DNA of 26,585 nucleotides from Legionellaceae bacterium. Lineage in GTDB: Bacteria > Pseudomonadota > Gammaproteobacteria > Legionellales > Legionellaceae. The notes under the pieces are model-generated. The model was not told the DNA's origin. It did no database searches and saw only the letters and a list, made by a program, of their open reading frames with translations. The stretch is from contig CANNJG010000005.1 in assembly GCA_947504795.1 (NCBI GenBank), positions 1-26,585 on the forward strand, given 5' to 3'. Both the position numbers and the translations under genes were made by a program. Of the stretch, positions 17,113 to 26,022 are shown one piece after another (within the stretch, counting starts at the first letter, position 1; each line of letters starts with the position of its first letter).

Positions 17113-17618
17113 TTATGCTGCTGATCCCTGAGATATTTGTCGAGCTTACGTCGAACGACACTGCGTTTTAACGGTGACAGCAGATCTACAAAAAGCTTCC
17201 CATTCATATGGTCGATCTCATGCTGAAAACATTCGCCTAGTAGTCCAGACGCCGCCATTTCATAAGGTTTTCCATGACGATCTAACGCTCGTAGTGTGAC
17301 GGTTTCTGCCCGGATGACGGTATCATAAGCACCGGGGACTGAGAGGCAGCCTTCTTCATATTCAACTTCGCCATCCGCAGCAATAAGTTCAGGGTTGACT
17401 AAAACCAACTGTTGGGTTTTATCGTGCGATACATCGATAACAGACAACCGGAGGTTGACGCCAATTTGAGGTGCGGCGAGTCCTACCCCCTTGGCATCGT
17501 ACATGGTGTCAAACATATCATCAACCAGTGTTTGAAGCGCATCGTCAAACACGGTGACTGCGACTGATTTTTGACGGAGTTTAGGGTGGGGTAAATATAA
17601 AATTTTGCGGATGGCCAT
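17109..17618 (-). CDS. def: Peptide deformylase
   Basis: Def removes the formyl group from new proteins using a ferrous-type metal centre. The 169-aa protein has all three family motifs: GVGLAAPQIG (44-53), EEGCLSVPG (88-96, metal ligand C91) and QHEIDHMNG (132-140, ligands H133 and H137, catalytic E134). Length equals the E. coli enzyme. The ribosome site before the ATG is weak. It is the first gene of def-fmt-rsmB, probably read from the promoter at 17687-17715. Confidence 0.97.
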   Translation of the reverse strand: MAIRKILYLPHPKLRQKSVAVTVFDDALQTLVDDMFDTMYDAKGVGLAAPQIGVNLRLSVIDVSHDKTQQLVLVNPELIAADGEVEYEEGCLSVPGAYDTVIRAETVTLRALDRHGKPYEMAASGLLGECFQHEIDHMNGKLFVDLLSPLKRSVVRRKLDKYLRDQQHK

Positions 17619-17686
17619 GTGCGTGCCTATACACCTAGAAAAAGTAGTTGAAGCTTACTGCTTTTGTAGGATAAAAAAGTGTAAAA

Positions 17687-17715
17687 ATTATCGCTTAATT
17701 TCAGATAATAATCAA
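17687..17715 (-). promoter_or_regulatory. Probable promoter for def-fmt-rsmB
   Basis: On the minus strand TTGATT (17710-17715) and GATAAT (17687-17692, five of six consensus bases) are 17 bases apart, giving a leader of about 60 bases before def. Confidence 0.55.
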
Positions 17716-17738
17716 GATGGGTCGTTGTTTCATTTATT

Positions 17739-17767
17739 TTGACAAATCAGCATTTTAATTCTAAACC
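17739..17767 (+). promoter_or_regulatory. Candidate promoter facing fadE
   Basis: A perfect TTGACA (17739-17744) is 17 bases from TAAACC (17762-17767). It lies about 265 bases before fadE, giving a long leader that would contain the inverted repeat at 17848-17895. The rest of the 414-base gap between def and fadE shows no gene. Confidence 0.35.
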
Positions 17768-17847
17768 TAACAGTAGGCATCTTTAACAAAATTGACGCAA
17801 AACGCCAAGGTAGAGGCAAATTTAGAATTGAATGAGGGCGCTTATAG

Positions 17848-17895
17848 GACTAAATGCCAGGAAGAGATCGACGTTTTTTGCAAGTCCTGGTAGTC
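17848..17895 (+). repeat. Interrupted inverted repeat in the fadE upstream region
   Basis: GACTA (17848-17852), a 4-base bulge and CCAGGA (17857-17862) pair with TCCTGG and TAGTC (17885-17895) around a 22-base loop. No T run follows, so it is not a clear terminator. It could be an mRNA structure or a chance pairing; an operator is less likely given the wide spacing. Confidence 0.45.
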
Positions 17896-18032
17896 TTATC
17901 TAATGTGCATGGGTATGTATCGGTATTCCGAGGATTAGCGCAGTAATCCACGACACTGTGCACCGAGCTTTTTGATGGCTTCCCTTCGTACGTAAAGACG
18001 ATGGATAGGATTTTTTACATAAGGATAGGTCT

Positions 18033-20447
18033 ATGACACTCTGCTTTCTCTTATTGTATATCATTTTTACATTATACCTGCTTAGTTATTCCCGCAATCC
18101 CATTATTTGGGAAATCGGCTCCGGGATATACCTGTTTATTGAGACGTTTGTGGTGGGTTTTCCATGGATAGTCGGGATCGTGATGTGGAGTATAATTGTT
18201 GGCATCATTGCGCTATTGCGCTTTGAAGTGCTGCGCGACATGATAGCAACTCAACTGTTTCGTAAAGCCACGCAATCGGTGCCAAAACTCTCCAAAACCG
18301 AAGAGACTGCGCTCAATGCCGGAGATACCTGGTTAGAGCAAGACATATTTCGTGGTGCGATTGATTGGGATAGATTAACTAAAGTCGAAACCAAACTAAC
18401 CGAAGAAGAGCAAGCATTTTTAGACAATGAAACGCAAACGTTGTGTGCCATGCTCGATGAATGGCAAATTCAGCAGCAAAATGATCTACCTGAAAATGTG
18501 TGGCAATATTTAAAAGATCATGGGTTTTTCGGTTTGGTTATCAAGAAAGCCTTCGGTGGTAAAGGGTTTTCTGCACGCGCACATTCCGATATTGTCGTCA
18601 AAATTTCCAGCCGCTCAGGTTCGGCCGCCGTGACGGTCATGGTCCCGAACTCTCTGGGGCCGGGTGAATTACTGGATCATTACGGAACCGACGAGCAAAA
18701 GGCACATTATTTGCCGCGCTTAGCCAAAGGAATTGATGTTCCCTGCTTTGCGCTAACCGAACCCCGAGCTGGCAGTGACGCCACCTCGATTCAATCTGAA
18801 GCCATTGTTGTGCGCAAAAAGGTAAAAAACAAAATGGTATTAGGGTTGTCCATAACCTTGAGCAAACGCTGGATTACCTTGGCGCCAGTGGCAACCCTTA
18901 TCGGATTAGCTTTGAATTTGCGCGACCCCGAAGGGTTATTGGAAGGTCTGGGTTCTCAAGGAATTACCTGTGTACTGGTGGATCGCAATACACCTAATTT
19001 AGAAATTGGTAATCGCCATTTACCCATTCAGCAACCGTTTATGAATGGAACCATTCGTGGTTCTGATATTTTTGTACCGATCAGTCAAATTATTGGTGGG
19101 CAAGCGAATGCCGGACGCGGTTGGGAAATGTTGGTAGAATGTTTATCTATTGGGCGCGCTATCTCTTTACCTGCACTCAGTGTCGGCGCGGGCGCGCTCG
19201 CCTATGTTTCATGCGGTGCGTATGGACGCATTCGTCGGCAATTTCATGTAGAAATTGGTCAGTTTGAAGGCATTGAAGAAAAGCTTGCTGAAATCGCAGG
19301 GCTGGCGTACGTGATGGATGCGACACGGCTATTAACGTTATCTGCTGTGTATGAAGGTAAAAAGCCTTCGGTGGCGTCGGTATTGACCAAATATTATAAT
19401 ACAGAACTCGCGCGCGTTGCGCTGAATAATGCCATGGATATTCATGGAGGACGCGCAGTTGTGCTGGGACCACGTAACTACTTGGCTGCTCTGTATGCCT
19501 CTATTCCTATTTTTATCACAGTAGAAGGTGCGAATATTATGTCCCGGAATTTGTTGATTTTTGGACAGGGCTCGATGGCGTGTCATCCTTTTATCCATGA
19601 TGAATTAGCCGCAATTATCAGTGGCGATCGTGGAAAATTTAGTAAATTAATTTGGCAACATATCTATTATTTTCTACAAAATTTTGCAACGGCTGTTTCT
19701 ACAGCATGGACCGGGGGTAAGTTTAGCAAAGTACCCTCAGGTCCTATGAAAAAATATGCGCAGCGTTTAGCGCGTTTAAGCAGTGCCTTTGCGTGGATTT
19801 CTGACTTATCTTTAATATTGCTGGGCGGGGCATTAAAGCGCAGAGAACGGATCTCAGCACGACTCGCTGATGGCATGTCGTATCTGTATATGGCCATGGC
19901 GGTTCTCCGCGTTGCTCAAGAACATCAGGACAGCGCCGATCATCGCGTTCATGCAGAATGGGCGTTACAGTACTGTTTCTATCATGCTCAAAAAGCGATG
20001 ATGGATCTGTGTCAGAATTACCCGGCGCGGATATTAGGCTATATGGCTAGTTGGTTGTTATTCCCCTTAGGTCAGACGATGCATTATCCGTATGATAAGT
20101 TGAGCCATAAATTGGCACAATTGATGCAACGTCCCAACGATTTTCGACGGATGATGTCGCGCGCGCTCTATTTAAGTGGGGACCCAACCCAGCCGTTAGA
20201 TCGAGTTGAACATGCCTTTGAACTGTTGAATAAACATCCGGATATTTATAAAACCGTATTAGAGACATATCATGGTAAACGAGAGGGGTTGCGTGATGCC
20301 TTGCTAGCCAAAGTCAAAGACGGTACACTTCAATCCGCTGATGTGGAAACAGTGCTGGCGATTGAAGAGGCGTGCTGGGATGCGATTTTGGTGGATGAAT
20401 TTGATTTTAAAGAAGTCGCGGCTAAACGTTATGAATCATTGATATAG
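18033..20447 (+). CDS. fadE: Membrane-associated acyl-CoA dehydrogenase, FadE type
   Basis: FadE catalyses the first, FAD-dependent step of fatty-acid beta-oxidation, acyl-CoA to trans-2-enoyl-CoA. The 804-aa length fits the long E. coli FadE class (814 aa) and not the 380-aa short enzymes. Two N-terminal hydrophobic segments (about 1-19 and 30-62) suggest inner-membrane anchoring. Key motifs are the flavin/substrate segment CFALTEPRAGSDA (238-250), the AMDIHGGRAV segment near 468 and FITVEGANIMSRNLLIFGQG, whose E498 is the likely catalytic base. A C-terminal helical extension of about 250 residues completes the class. An AAGGA ribosome site lies 8 bases before the ATG. It is followed after 12 bases by an unrecognised gene. 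Host lipids are a plausible substrate source in this kind of organism. Confidence 0.93.
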   Translation: MTLCFLLLYIIFTLYLLSYSRNPIIWEIGSGIYLFIETFVVGFPWIVGIVMWSIIVGIIALLRFEVLRDMIATQLFRKATQSVPKLSKTEETALNAGDTWLEQDIFRGAIDWDRLTKVETKLTEEEQAFLDNETQTLCAMLDEWQIQQQNDLPENVWQYLKDHGFFGLVIKKAFGGKGFSARAHSDIVVKISSRSGSAAVTVMVPNSLGPGELLDHYGTDEQKAHYLPRLAKGIDVPCFALTEPRAGSDATSIQSEAIVVRKKVKNKMVLGLSITLSKRWITLAPVATLIGLALNLRDPEGLLEGLGSQGITCVLVDRNTPNLEIGNRHLPIQQPFMNGTIRGSDIFVPISQIIGGQANAGRGWEMLVECLSIGRAISLPALSVGAGALAYVSCGAYGRIRRQFHVEIGQFEGIEEKLAEIAGLAYVMDATRLLTLSAVYEGKKPSVASVLTKYYNTELARVALNNAMDIHGGRAVVLGPRNYLAALYASIPIFITVEGANIMSRNLLIFGQGSMACHPFIHDELAAIISGDRGKFSKLIWQHIYYFLQNFATAVSTAWTGGKFSKVPSGPMKKYAQRLARLSSAFAWISDLSLILLGGALKRRERISARLADGMSYLYMAMAVLRVAQEHQDSADHRVHAEWALQYCFYHAQKAMMDLCQNYPARILGYMASWLLFPLGQTMHYPYDKLSHKLAQLMQRPNDFRRMMSRALYLSGDPTQPLDRVEHAFELLNKHPDIYKTVLETYHGKREGLRDALLAKVKDGTLQSADVETVLAIEEACWDAILVDEFDFKEVAAKRYESLI

Positions 20448-20459
20448 TTAGGAGTTATT

Positions 20460-21224
20460 ATGGGCGCTTCGGCGTTTGAAACACCCCCAGAACCACAAGC
20501 GATTGCTAAAGCGGATGAACTAGGGTGCGGTAGCGCGGTATCCATGGCTTTTATTGAACAGGGTGTTACGGCTATGGCAAAAAAGCTGCGTATCCTTCCA
20601 GACTATAACGATATCCTAGAGGCTATTCGCACTTCGATAGAGTCATTAGCGGCTCGTGGTGAGCTGTTAGCTCGTGTTTCGAAAGAATGTTGGTATGGTA
20701 CTGCTGAGGAACAGCAAGTAGAGGTGTTTAAATCGGGTACCTTCAATCATGTGGATGGCTCGGCGATACAAGGTATAAAAAAGCTTAATGCGAATTTAGG
20801 TAAAGGTCATGAGCTTTCAGATATTATCTTAGTGTATGACGTCGATAATAATGCACAATTCAATCGTGGCTATATGGTCAATCAGGAAGTGATGGATGTA
20901 AACAATGCTGAGCATAAAAAAATATTAGACGTGCTTGATAAGATTGTTCACTCGTGGTTGGTCACGAATGGTATGCGTGCTGATGATACGGGAGTAGTAT
21001 TTCATAAAACGGAGGGGACTAATCGACCCAAGAAAACCCGACCCGATGATATATTGAGATTGATCGCAGATGAAGATAAGGGCTTGATTAATACTGTTAA
21101 GAAGTTGGATCCCAATATTAACCTTTCTTTGGTATATGCGCCTCCAGAATTACAAGAAGAGGCTAAGCACCGTCAGTCATCCGAAGCGCCTAATACGGAA
21201 ACAGGGGTTCAACCGAATCAATAA
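20460..21224 (+). CDS. Unrecognised 254-aa protein downstream of fadE
   Basis: I do not recognise this protein. It is 254 aa, soluble by composition, with no signal peptide, membrane segment or known catalytic motif. The first 75 residues are helical (DYNDILEAIRTSIESLAARG). The middle part has a beta-like DIILVYDVDNNAQFNRGYMV. The C-terminal 20 residues are polar and probably disordered. A strong TTAGGAG ribosome site stands 7 bases before the ATG, and the gene starts 12 bases after the fadE stop, so co-transcription is likely. It converges on murU with 23 bases between stops and no visible terminator. A link to fatty-acid oxidation is only positional; a lineage-specific or secreted protein is equally possible. 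Confidence 0.75.
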   Translation: MGASAFETPPEPQAIAKADELGCGSAVSMAFIEQGVTAMAKKLRILPDYNDILEAIRTSIESLAARGELLARVSKECWYGTAEEQQVEVFKSGTFNHVDGSAIQGIKKLNANLGKGHELSDIILVYDVDNNAQFNRGYMVNQEVMDVNNAEHKKILDVLDKIVHSWLVTNGMRADDTGVVFHKTEGTNRPKKTRPDDILRLIADEDKGLINTVKKLDPNINLSLVYAPPELQEEAKHRQSSEAPNTETGVQPNQ

Positions 21225-21247
21225 TTCCCAGCATTTATGATGTCCGT

Positions 21248-21928
21248 TTAGATGGGTTTGGCTGTTTTTTCTAAGGTTTCCTCTGCCATTAATAATTGTG
21301 TGGCTGTTCCAATATCAAACCAAACGCCGTGGTAAAGTTCCCCGGAAACAAGTGCTTGGTTAGCGGCTTGACGAATCATCGGTGTCACGGAGTAGCGTCC
21401 CGGGGTTGCTTGTTTAAAAAAATTGGGATGATAAGCCGTGATCCCTGAAAAAATATACGCCTTCTCTTCATTGTTTAATAAACCGTTTGCGGACAATCCG
21501 TAATCCCCTACCCTACGATAGCTGGGTTTATTGACTAATACCACATGGACCAAGCTACCCTGAGGTAAGTGTAAGTTAATTAAGTCATAGTCAGTAAAAA
21601 TATCAGCGTTTATCGTCAGAAAGGGTTCTGAGCCTAACAAGGGTAAGGCATGAATAATGCCTCCCCCTGTTTCTAGTCCACCTGGTGGTTCAGGGGAGAA
21701 ATGAATCTCGAGATCCCCAAATGTTTCATGCCTCACCCAATGACGGATCTGTCCGCCTAGATAGGCATGGTTAATGATCACTTTTTGGTAACCGGATTGA
21801 ACTAAATGACGCAAATGATGCGCAATTAACGGTTTGCTCAATAATGAGCATAACGCTTTCGGCATATGATGAGTTAAAGGTCGCAAGCGCTCACCCCGTC
21901 CTGCGGCTAGGATCATAGCTGTTTTCAT
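21248..21928 (-). CDS. murU: N-acetylmuramate 1-phosphate uridylyltransferase MurU
   Basis: MurU makes UDP-MurNAc from MurNAc-1-phosphate, bypassing de novo synthesis in peptidoglycan recycling. The 226-aa protein has the nucleotidyltransferase signature ILAAGRGERLRPLTHHMPKA (residues 6-25), the metal-binding NADIF (107-111) and GGLETGGGI, and the W-F-DIGT segment near the C-terminus. A longer frame exists upstream, but the ATG at 21928 gives the family N-terminus (MKTAMILAAG) and overlaps the amgK stop by 4 bases. The pair amgK-murU beside lptD is also known in Pseudomonas. Other sugar-1-phosphate nucleotidyltransferases look similar; the partner gene makes MurU the best call. Confidence 0.92.
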   Translation of the reverse strand: MKTAMILAAGRGERLRPLTHHMPKALCSLLSKPLIAHHLRHLVQSGYQKVIINHAYLGGQIRHWVRHETFGDLEIHFSPEPPGGLETGGGIIHALPLLGSEPFLTINADIFTDYDLINLHLPQGSLVHVVLVNKPSYRRVGDYGLSANGLLNNEEKAYIFSGITAYHPNFFKQATPGRYSVTPMIRQAANQALVSGELYHGVWFDIGTATQLLMAEETLEKTAKPI

Positions 21929-22935
21929 TGTCGGGCGCTCATAAAAGGATTTTTGACCCGATCGTGGAGCCATTGAGCAAATGCAGAAAATTCTTGATAC
22001 GTTTCCGCACACGCCATGATATATTGAAACGTTAAGGGTAAATCGTGTAAATAATTAGATTTATTATCCCGAAAATGCAAACGACAAAAAATCCCTAAGA
22101 TTTTCAAATGGCGTTGTAAACCACACCAATCGAATGCGTGTTGAAATTCAGGCAATGTGTAGTGCCTAGAAATCTGCGCTGTGTCAAAGAACAATCTGAG
22201 ACTGCTGGATACGAGTTCGGGGGGGAGATGGATATAACAATCTTTGAGTAACGAGACCAAATCATAGGCAATGGGTCCTAGCATCGCATCTTGAAAATCA
22301 ATCAGCCCCATAGCAAAGGGATTAACAGCATGCGGATAATCGGGCAGCATGATATTGCGAGAATGATAGTCACGATGAACCAAAACCTGTGGTTGCCGGA
22401 TAATACCCTCAGTCAAACGTTGAAACGTGTCGATCAAGAGCTGCTGTTCAGCGCGGCTCAATGATAAGCCAAGGTAGCGTTTTAAAAACCAATCCTCAAA
22501 TAGAGCAATTTCCTCGAGCATAAAGGTTTGATCAAACACGGCCAATTGTGTGGGTTGAATGGTACTTTGTTGCATTTGGCACAATAAGCGGATGGCACCT
22601 TCGTACAACGCGGTCATACTTTGAGGTTCTTTTATGGCATCTCCAAATAACACATTGCCAAAATCTTCTAATAATGCAAAGCCTGCAGTGTAATTTATCG
22701 CATGAATTTGAGGTGTTTTAATGCCATGCTCCGTCAAAAGTTCAGCAATGTTGACAAACGGTGCCAGCGTAACTTGAGTGGGCGGAGCATCCATAACGAC
22801 TTGGCTTAACAGGTCTTGTTGTACACGGTAATAGCGCCTGAAGCTGGCATCTCCCGCTAAAGGTGTGAGTGTAAAATTTATGGTAGGATATATGGTTTTC
22901 AACCATTCATGAAGTGCGTTTTCACGAGTTTGCAT
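21925..22935 (-). CDS. amgK: Anomeric MurNAc/GlcNAc kinase AmgK
   Basis: AmgK phosphorylates MurNAc (and GlcNAc) at the anomeric carbon, supplying MurU. The 336-aa protein belongs to the aminoglycoside-phosphotransferase fold: N-lobe with AGDASFRRYYRV (27-38), catalytic loop VHRDYHSRNIM (D189, N194) and metal-binding LIDFQDAMLGPIAYDL (D213). The ATG at 22935 has an AGGAAG ribosome site and matches the family start; a longer open frame upstream is antisense to lptD. Together with MurU it confers the recycling route that makes cells less dependent on MurA, which is linked to fosfomycin tolerance in Pseudomonas. It is divergent from lptD. Confidence 0.92.
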   Translation of the reverse strand: MQTRENALHEWLKTIYPTINFTLTPLAGDASFRRYYRVQQDLLSQVVMDAPPTQVTLAPFVNIAELLTEHGIKTPQIHAINYTAGFALLEDFGNVLFGDAIKEPQSMTALYEGAIRLLCQMQQSTIQPTQLAVFDQTFMLEEIALFEDWFLKRYLGLSLSRAEQQLLIDTFQRLTEGIIRQPQVLVHRDYHSRNIMLPDYPHAVNPFAMGLIDFQDAMLGPIAYDLVSLLKDCYIHLPPELVSSSLRLFFDTAQISRHYTLPEFQHAFDWCGLQRHLKILGIFCRLHFRDNKSNYLHDLPLTFQYIMACAETYQEFSAFAQWLHDRVKNPFMSARQ

Positions 22936-22974
22936 GTTATACTTCCTGCCCTTGTTGATGGGTGTTGGCGTTTT

Positions 22975-25521
22975 GTGACTCAGATTAAATTCTATTATAC
23001 GACATGCTACTTGGTGTTGGTAGTTGCTATGGGTGTTGGCGAGCAAGAGGCGAAAGCTGATGTGACGTCTCAGCCTATGTTGGCAGAGTCTGTTCAAGCC
23101 TGTGTGTTGGCAAAAACGCAGTCTGGGACTAAGGCAGCGCGCGAACGTATCGCAGATTGCCTCTACTGGCAAGCGAATACATCGACGTTGTGCCGTGGGT
23201 CGTACCAAACTGCGTCAATCATTCCGCTTTTAGATCCAGAAACGATTGAATTAAAGGCCGATCAAGTGTCTTTAAATCCTTCCGGTCAGTCTGAATTACA
23301 AGGACATGTGCAGGTAAAACAAATAAATCGCAAGGTGACCGCAGATACTGCCAAGATTTACCGGGATCCGAGCACGATGCAAGTGACAAGAATTGAGTTA
23401 ACTTCGAGTGTCCAGTTTACAGAGCCCGGCCGTTTCATGCGTGCGCAATCAGCGACGCTTAACCCACAAGACAAATCTGGGCGCATTAACAACGTGGTGT
23501 ATCGGTTTGATACGGACCGTTATGCCGCGCAATTACCGGCTTGGGGGACGGCAGAATGGGTACAGCGTTTTGCTGATCAAGCGTATCATTTGCATAAAGT
23601 GACCTATTCCACCTGTTCGCCTTTGGTTCGCACTTGGCAAATTGAAGCTAAAGATATTCGTTTTAGTAAGAACAAATCGACTGGCGTTGCACGGGATGCC
23701 TTATTACGCTTAGGGAGTCTTCCGGTGCTTTACACGCCTTATTTGAGCTTCCCAACGAGCAAAGAACGTAAATCCGGATTTTTAATGCCTTTAGCAGGCT
23801 ATTCCAACGTTAGTGGCTTTGATTTTGCTTTTCCTTATTATTTAAATTTAGCCCCGAATTATGATGCGACCTTTGTGCCGCATCTGTATAGCTCACGGGG
23901 GTGGATGCTAGGGGGGAATACGCGTTTTTTAACCAAGCATTCGAGTGGGCTGCTGGCGGGGACCGTCTTACCTAAAGATCAAGCATTTAAAACTTTCATT
24001 CATAGCCATGAAGCTCAATTTCCTATTTTGGATACGTTATCCACGGATCGTTGGTCAGTACTGGTGAGAGATAATATTGACTTCGTCGAGAGTCTGAATC
24101 TGAATATCGATTTTCAACAGGTTTCCGACGATTATTATTTACAGGATTTTAATACAAATCTAGCGATATCCAGTGAAAATCAATTGCTGAGGCGCGGTAC
24201 GCTATCGTATATGACGGATCATTGGTTATTGGGCGGTACATTACAGTCTTATCAAACCTTGCACCCAGTGAATCAATCGGCTGTGTCTGATATTTATGAT
24301 CGATTGCCTCAGTTGATTGCCGAAGGTGAATATCGCGAATTACCGCTGCACGGGCATTTAAATATTTTAAATCAATTCGATTATTTTCGCTGGACGGGAC
24401 TTGATCATGCCCAACCTCAGGGTTCTCGCTATCATTTGAATCCTATTTTGATGTTCCCTTGGTTAACTACCTGGGGGTATATTACACCGAATGTGGAAAT
24501 GGTGGAAAATAATTACGGGTTGTCGCGTAACAGCGCGACCAATGGTACAGGCTATACACAATCCGAATCCTTCAATCGGGTGATTCCTAGATTTTATATT
24601 GATAGCGGTTTAACCTTCGAGCGCGCGACCCATTTGTTCAATAATGCGATGACGCAAACCTTAGAACCGCGCCTTTATTATTTACAAGTGCCTTACGACA
24701 ATCAGTCGCAATTTCCGTCTTTTGATTCGGCGTATATGATTTTTAATACGGATCAACTGTTTAGAACCAATCGCTTCTCTGGTTTTGATAGAATTTCCGA
24801 TGCCAATCAATTGGCATATGGAGTGACGTCACGCTGGTTATCCCCGCACACAGGACGCGAAAAAGCGATGGTGACGCTTGGGCAGCTGCGCTATTTTTCA
24901 GAACGTAAAGTGCAATTGTGTTATGATCCGGCAGGAAATTGTACCGACAGCCCCTTATTTTTAGGGTATGTATCGCCTTCAGCGTCCTGGTCACCGATCG
25001 CTTCAAAAGCAACTTATACGTTGAATGCCGCTTGGATGGCCTCTGCAGATTATGTGTGGGACGTGACCACGCATAGAACCAATAATGGTAATTTAAATCT
25101 ACATTATCAACCCACACCCAACCGTATTTTAGGCTTAGGCTACAGTTATTTAGTCAGTGGTAATGTGTTTATAGCGCCTGAAGTAGGGGTCCAAAATAAT
25201 GCATTGAATCAAGTCACTGGCAGCTATGCGTGGCCTCTAAATGATAATTGGAGCAGTTTGGGCGTGTACAGTTATAACGTTTCGAAAGAATACAGTATGC
25301 TTACCCTGTTTGGCGTGCAATATGATGCGTGTTGTTGGGCTTTTCGATTGATGGGTGGGCGAACGTTTAAAAGTATAGGATTGGATACGTTATTGCCAGA
25401 ATATAACAATAACGTATATTTTCAAATTTTATTGAAAGGATTAGGCTCCGTCGCCACCAGCAACCCTGCCACCACTTTACAGAGTTATTTGCCGGGATAT
25501 CCCAATTTATTTGGGAAGTGA
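22975..25521 (+). CDS. lptD: LPS-assembly protein LptD
   Basis: LptD, with LptE, inserts lipopolysaccharide into the outer leaflet of the outer membrane. From the GTG chosen here the protein is 848 aa: a signal peptide (about 1-28, hydrophobic YLVLVVAMGVG), an LptA-like periplasmic domain (about 85-180, IELKADQVSLNPSGQSELQG), then a 26-strand-type barrel rich in aromatic and polar alternation. The paired cysteines C786-C787 (DACCWAFRLMGG) match the C-terminal cysteine pair used for the inter-domain disulfides, and several N-terminal cysteines can partner them. An ATG at 22909 in the same frame would overlap amgK and add 22 residues before the signal peptide, so the GTG is preferred but not certain. 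SurA, which often follows lptD, is absent here. Confidence 0.93.
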   Translation: MTQIKFYYTTCYLVLVVAMGVGEQEAKADVTSQPMLAESVQACVLAKTQSGTKAARERIADCLYWQANTSTLCRGSYQTASIIPLLDPETIELKADQVSLNPSGQSELQGHVQVKQINRKVTADTAKIYRDPSTMQVTRIELTSSVQFTEPGRFMRAQSATLNPQDKSGRINNVVYRFDTDRYAAQLPAWGTAEWVQRFADQAYHLHKVTYSTCSPLVRTWQIEAKDIRFSKNKSTGVARDALLRLGSLPVLYTPYLSFPTSKERKSGFLMPLAGYSNVSGFDFAFPYYLNLAPNYDATFVPHLYSSRGWMLGGNTRFLTKHSSGLLAGTVLPKDQAFKTFIHSHEAQFPILDTLSTDRWSVLVRDNIDFVESLNLNIDFQQVSDDYYLQDFNTNLAISSENQLLRRGTLSYMTDHWLLGGTLQSYQTLHPVNQSAVSDIYDRLPQLIAEGEYRELPLHGHLNILNQFDYFRWTGLDHAQPQGSRYHLNPILMFPWLTTWGYITPNVEMVENNYGLSRNSATNGTGYTQSESFNRVIPRFYIDSGLTFERATHLFNNAMTQTLEPRLYYLQVPYDNQSQFPSFDSAYMIFNTDQLFRTNRFSGFDRISDANQLAYGVTSRWLSPHTGREKAMVTLGQLRYFSERKVQLCYDPAGNCTDSPLFLGYVSPSASWSPIASKATYTLNAAWMASADYVWDVTTHRTNNGNLNLHYQPTPNRILGLGYSYLVSGNVFIAPEVGVQNNALNQVTGSYAWPLNDNWSSLGVYSYNVSKEYSMLTLFGVQYDACCWAFRLMGGRTFKSIGLDTLLPEYNNNVYFQILLKGLGSVATSNPATTLQSYLPGYPNLFGK
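22994..22999 (-). promoter_or_regulatory. Candidate -10 box for amgK-murU
   Basis: A perfect TATAAT on the minus strand lies about 60 bases before the amgK ATG, inside the lptD signal-peptide coding region. No convincing -35 box is present. Confidence 0.35.
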
Positions 25522-25629
25522 TAACGAGAGACAGTTAGGACTAACTTGAAAACCGATGAAAGATCGGCAAAAATTATCAAAGCGGGACAGTTAATACGTT
25601 CAATATAAAATAGTCGAGTAAAATTAAAT

Positions 25630-25947
25630 ATGAATTTAAATGATAGCTTACAAAATCAACCTGAATACCCAGGGTTTTTTAAAAGTGCTTTAGCATGGAA
25701 GGGATCCGTTACCCCAAAAGTCATGAAAAAAGTAGGTTTAATTATTATTTACACTTGCCTGGTGTCGTATCTATGTTATTTATTCCCATCGACTACCTTA
25801 CCGATTGGTCCTTTTGAATATGGAGGGTTAATCATGGGATTGATTCTTGTTTTTAGAGTCAACGCGGGTTATGACAGATGGTGGGAGGCAAGAAAACTAT
25901 GGGGTAATGTTGTCAATCATAGCAGGAATTTAATCCTTATTTTATAG
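25630..25947 (+). pseudogene. Bestrophin-like (UPF0187/YneE) membrane protein, truncated
   Basis: The 105 visible codons match the N-terminal part of the bacterial bestrophin family, anion-channel-like membrane proteins of about 300 aa. There are hydrophobic segments at about 36-52 and 62-77, then the family-typical FRVNAGYDRWWEARKLWGN and VVNHSRNL. The frame then meets a TAG, and the following DNA holds mobile-element remnants, so the gene appears cut by insertion after roughly one third. The ribosome site is weak. The remainder is not seen before the window end. Whether the fragment is expressed is unknown. Confidence 0.8.
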
Positions 25948-26022
25948 GACTTACGCAAAACCCATCGAAACAGTCGGATTTAACCTGTTCGATCAAATAG
26001 TTTCGTAATAGTCCACGTTTAA
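25948..26022. other. Junction segment between broken bestrophin gene and transposase remnant
   Basis: The sequence begins with GGACTTACGCAAAAC, which resembles the terminal bases of several IS elements. It contains no open frame related to the bestrophin gene. The element cannot be assigned, because no matching opposite end is visible. Confidence 0.35.

Noticed and set aside
21929..22012. Longer N-terminus for MurU
   Set aside because: The added 28 residues lie inside amgK coding sequence and have no counterpart in the family; the ATG at 21928 gives the exact nucleotidyltransferase start and a 4-base overlap.
22936..23208. Longer N-terminus for AmgK
   Set aside because: The extension is antisense to lptD, is Arg/Cys/His-rich like a shadow frame, and lacks a ribosome site; the ATG at 22935 has a good one.
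25552..25566. CCGAT/ATCGG hairpin after lptD as a terminator
   Set aside because: Only five base pairs and no T run on the plus strand; on the minus strand four T residues follow but no gene ends there.
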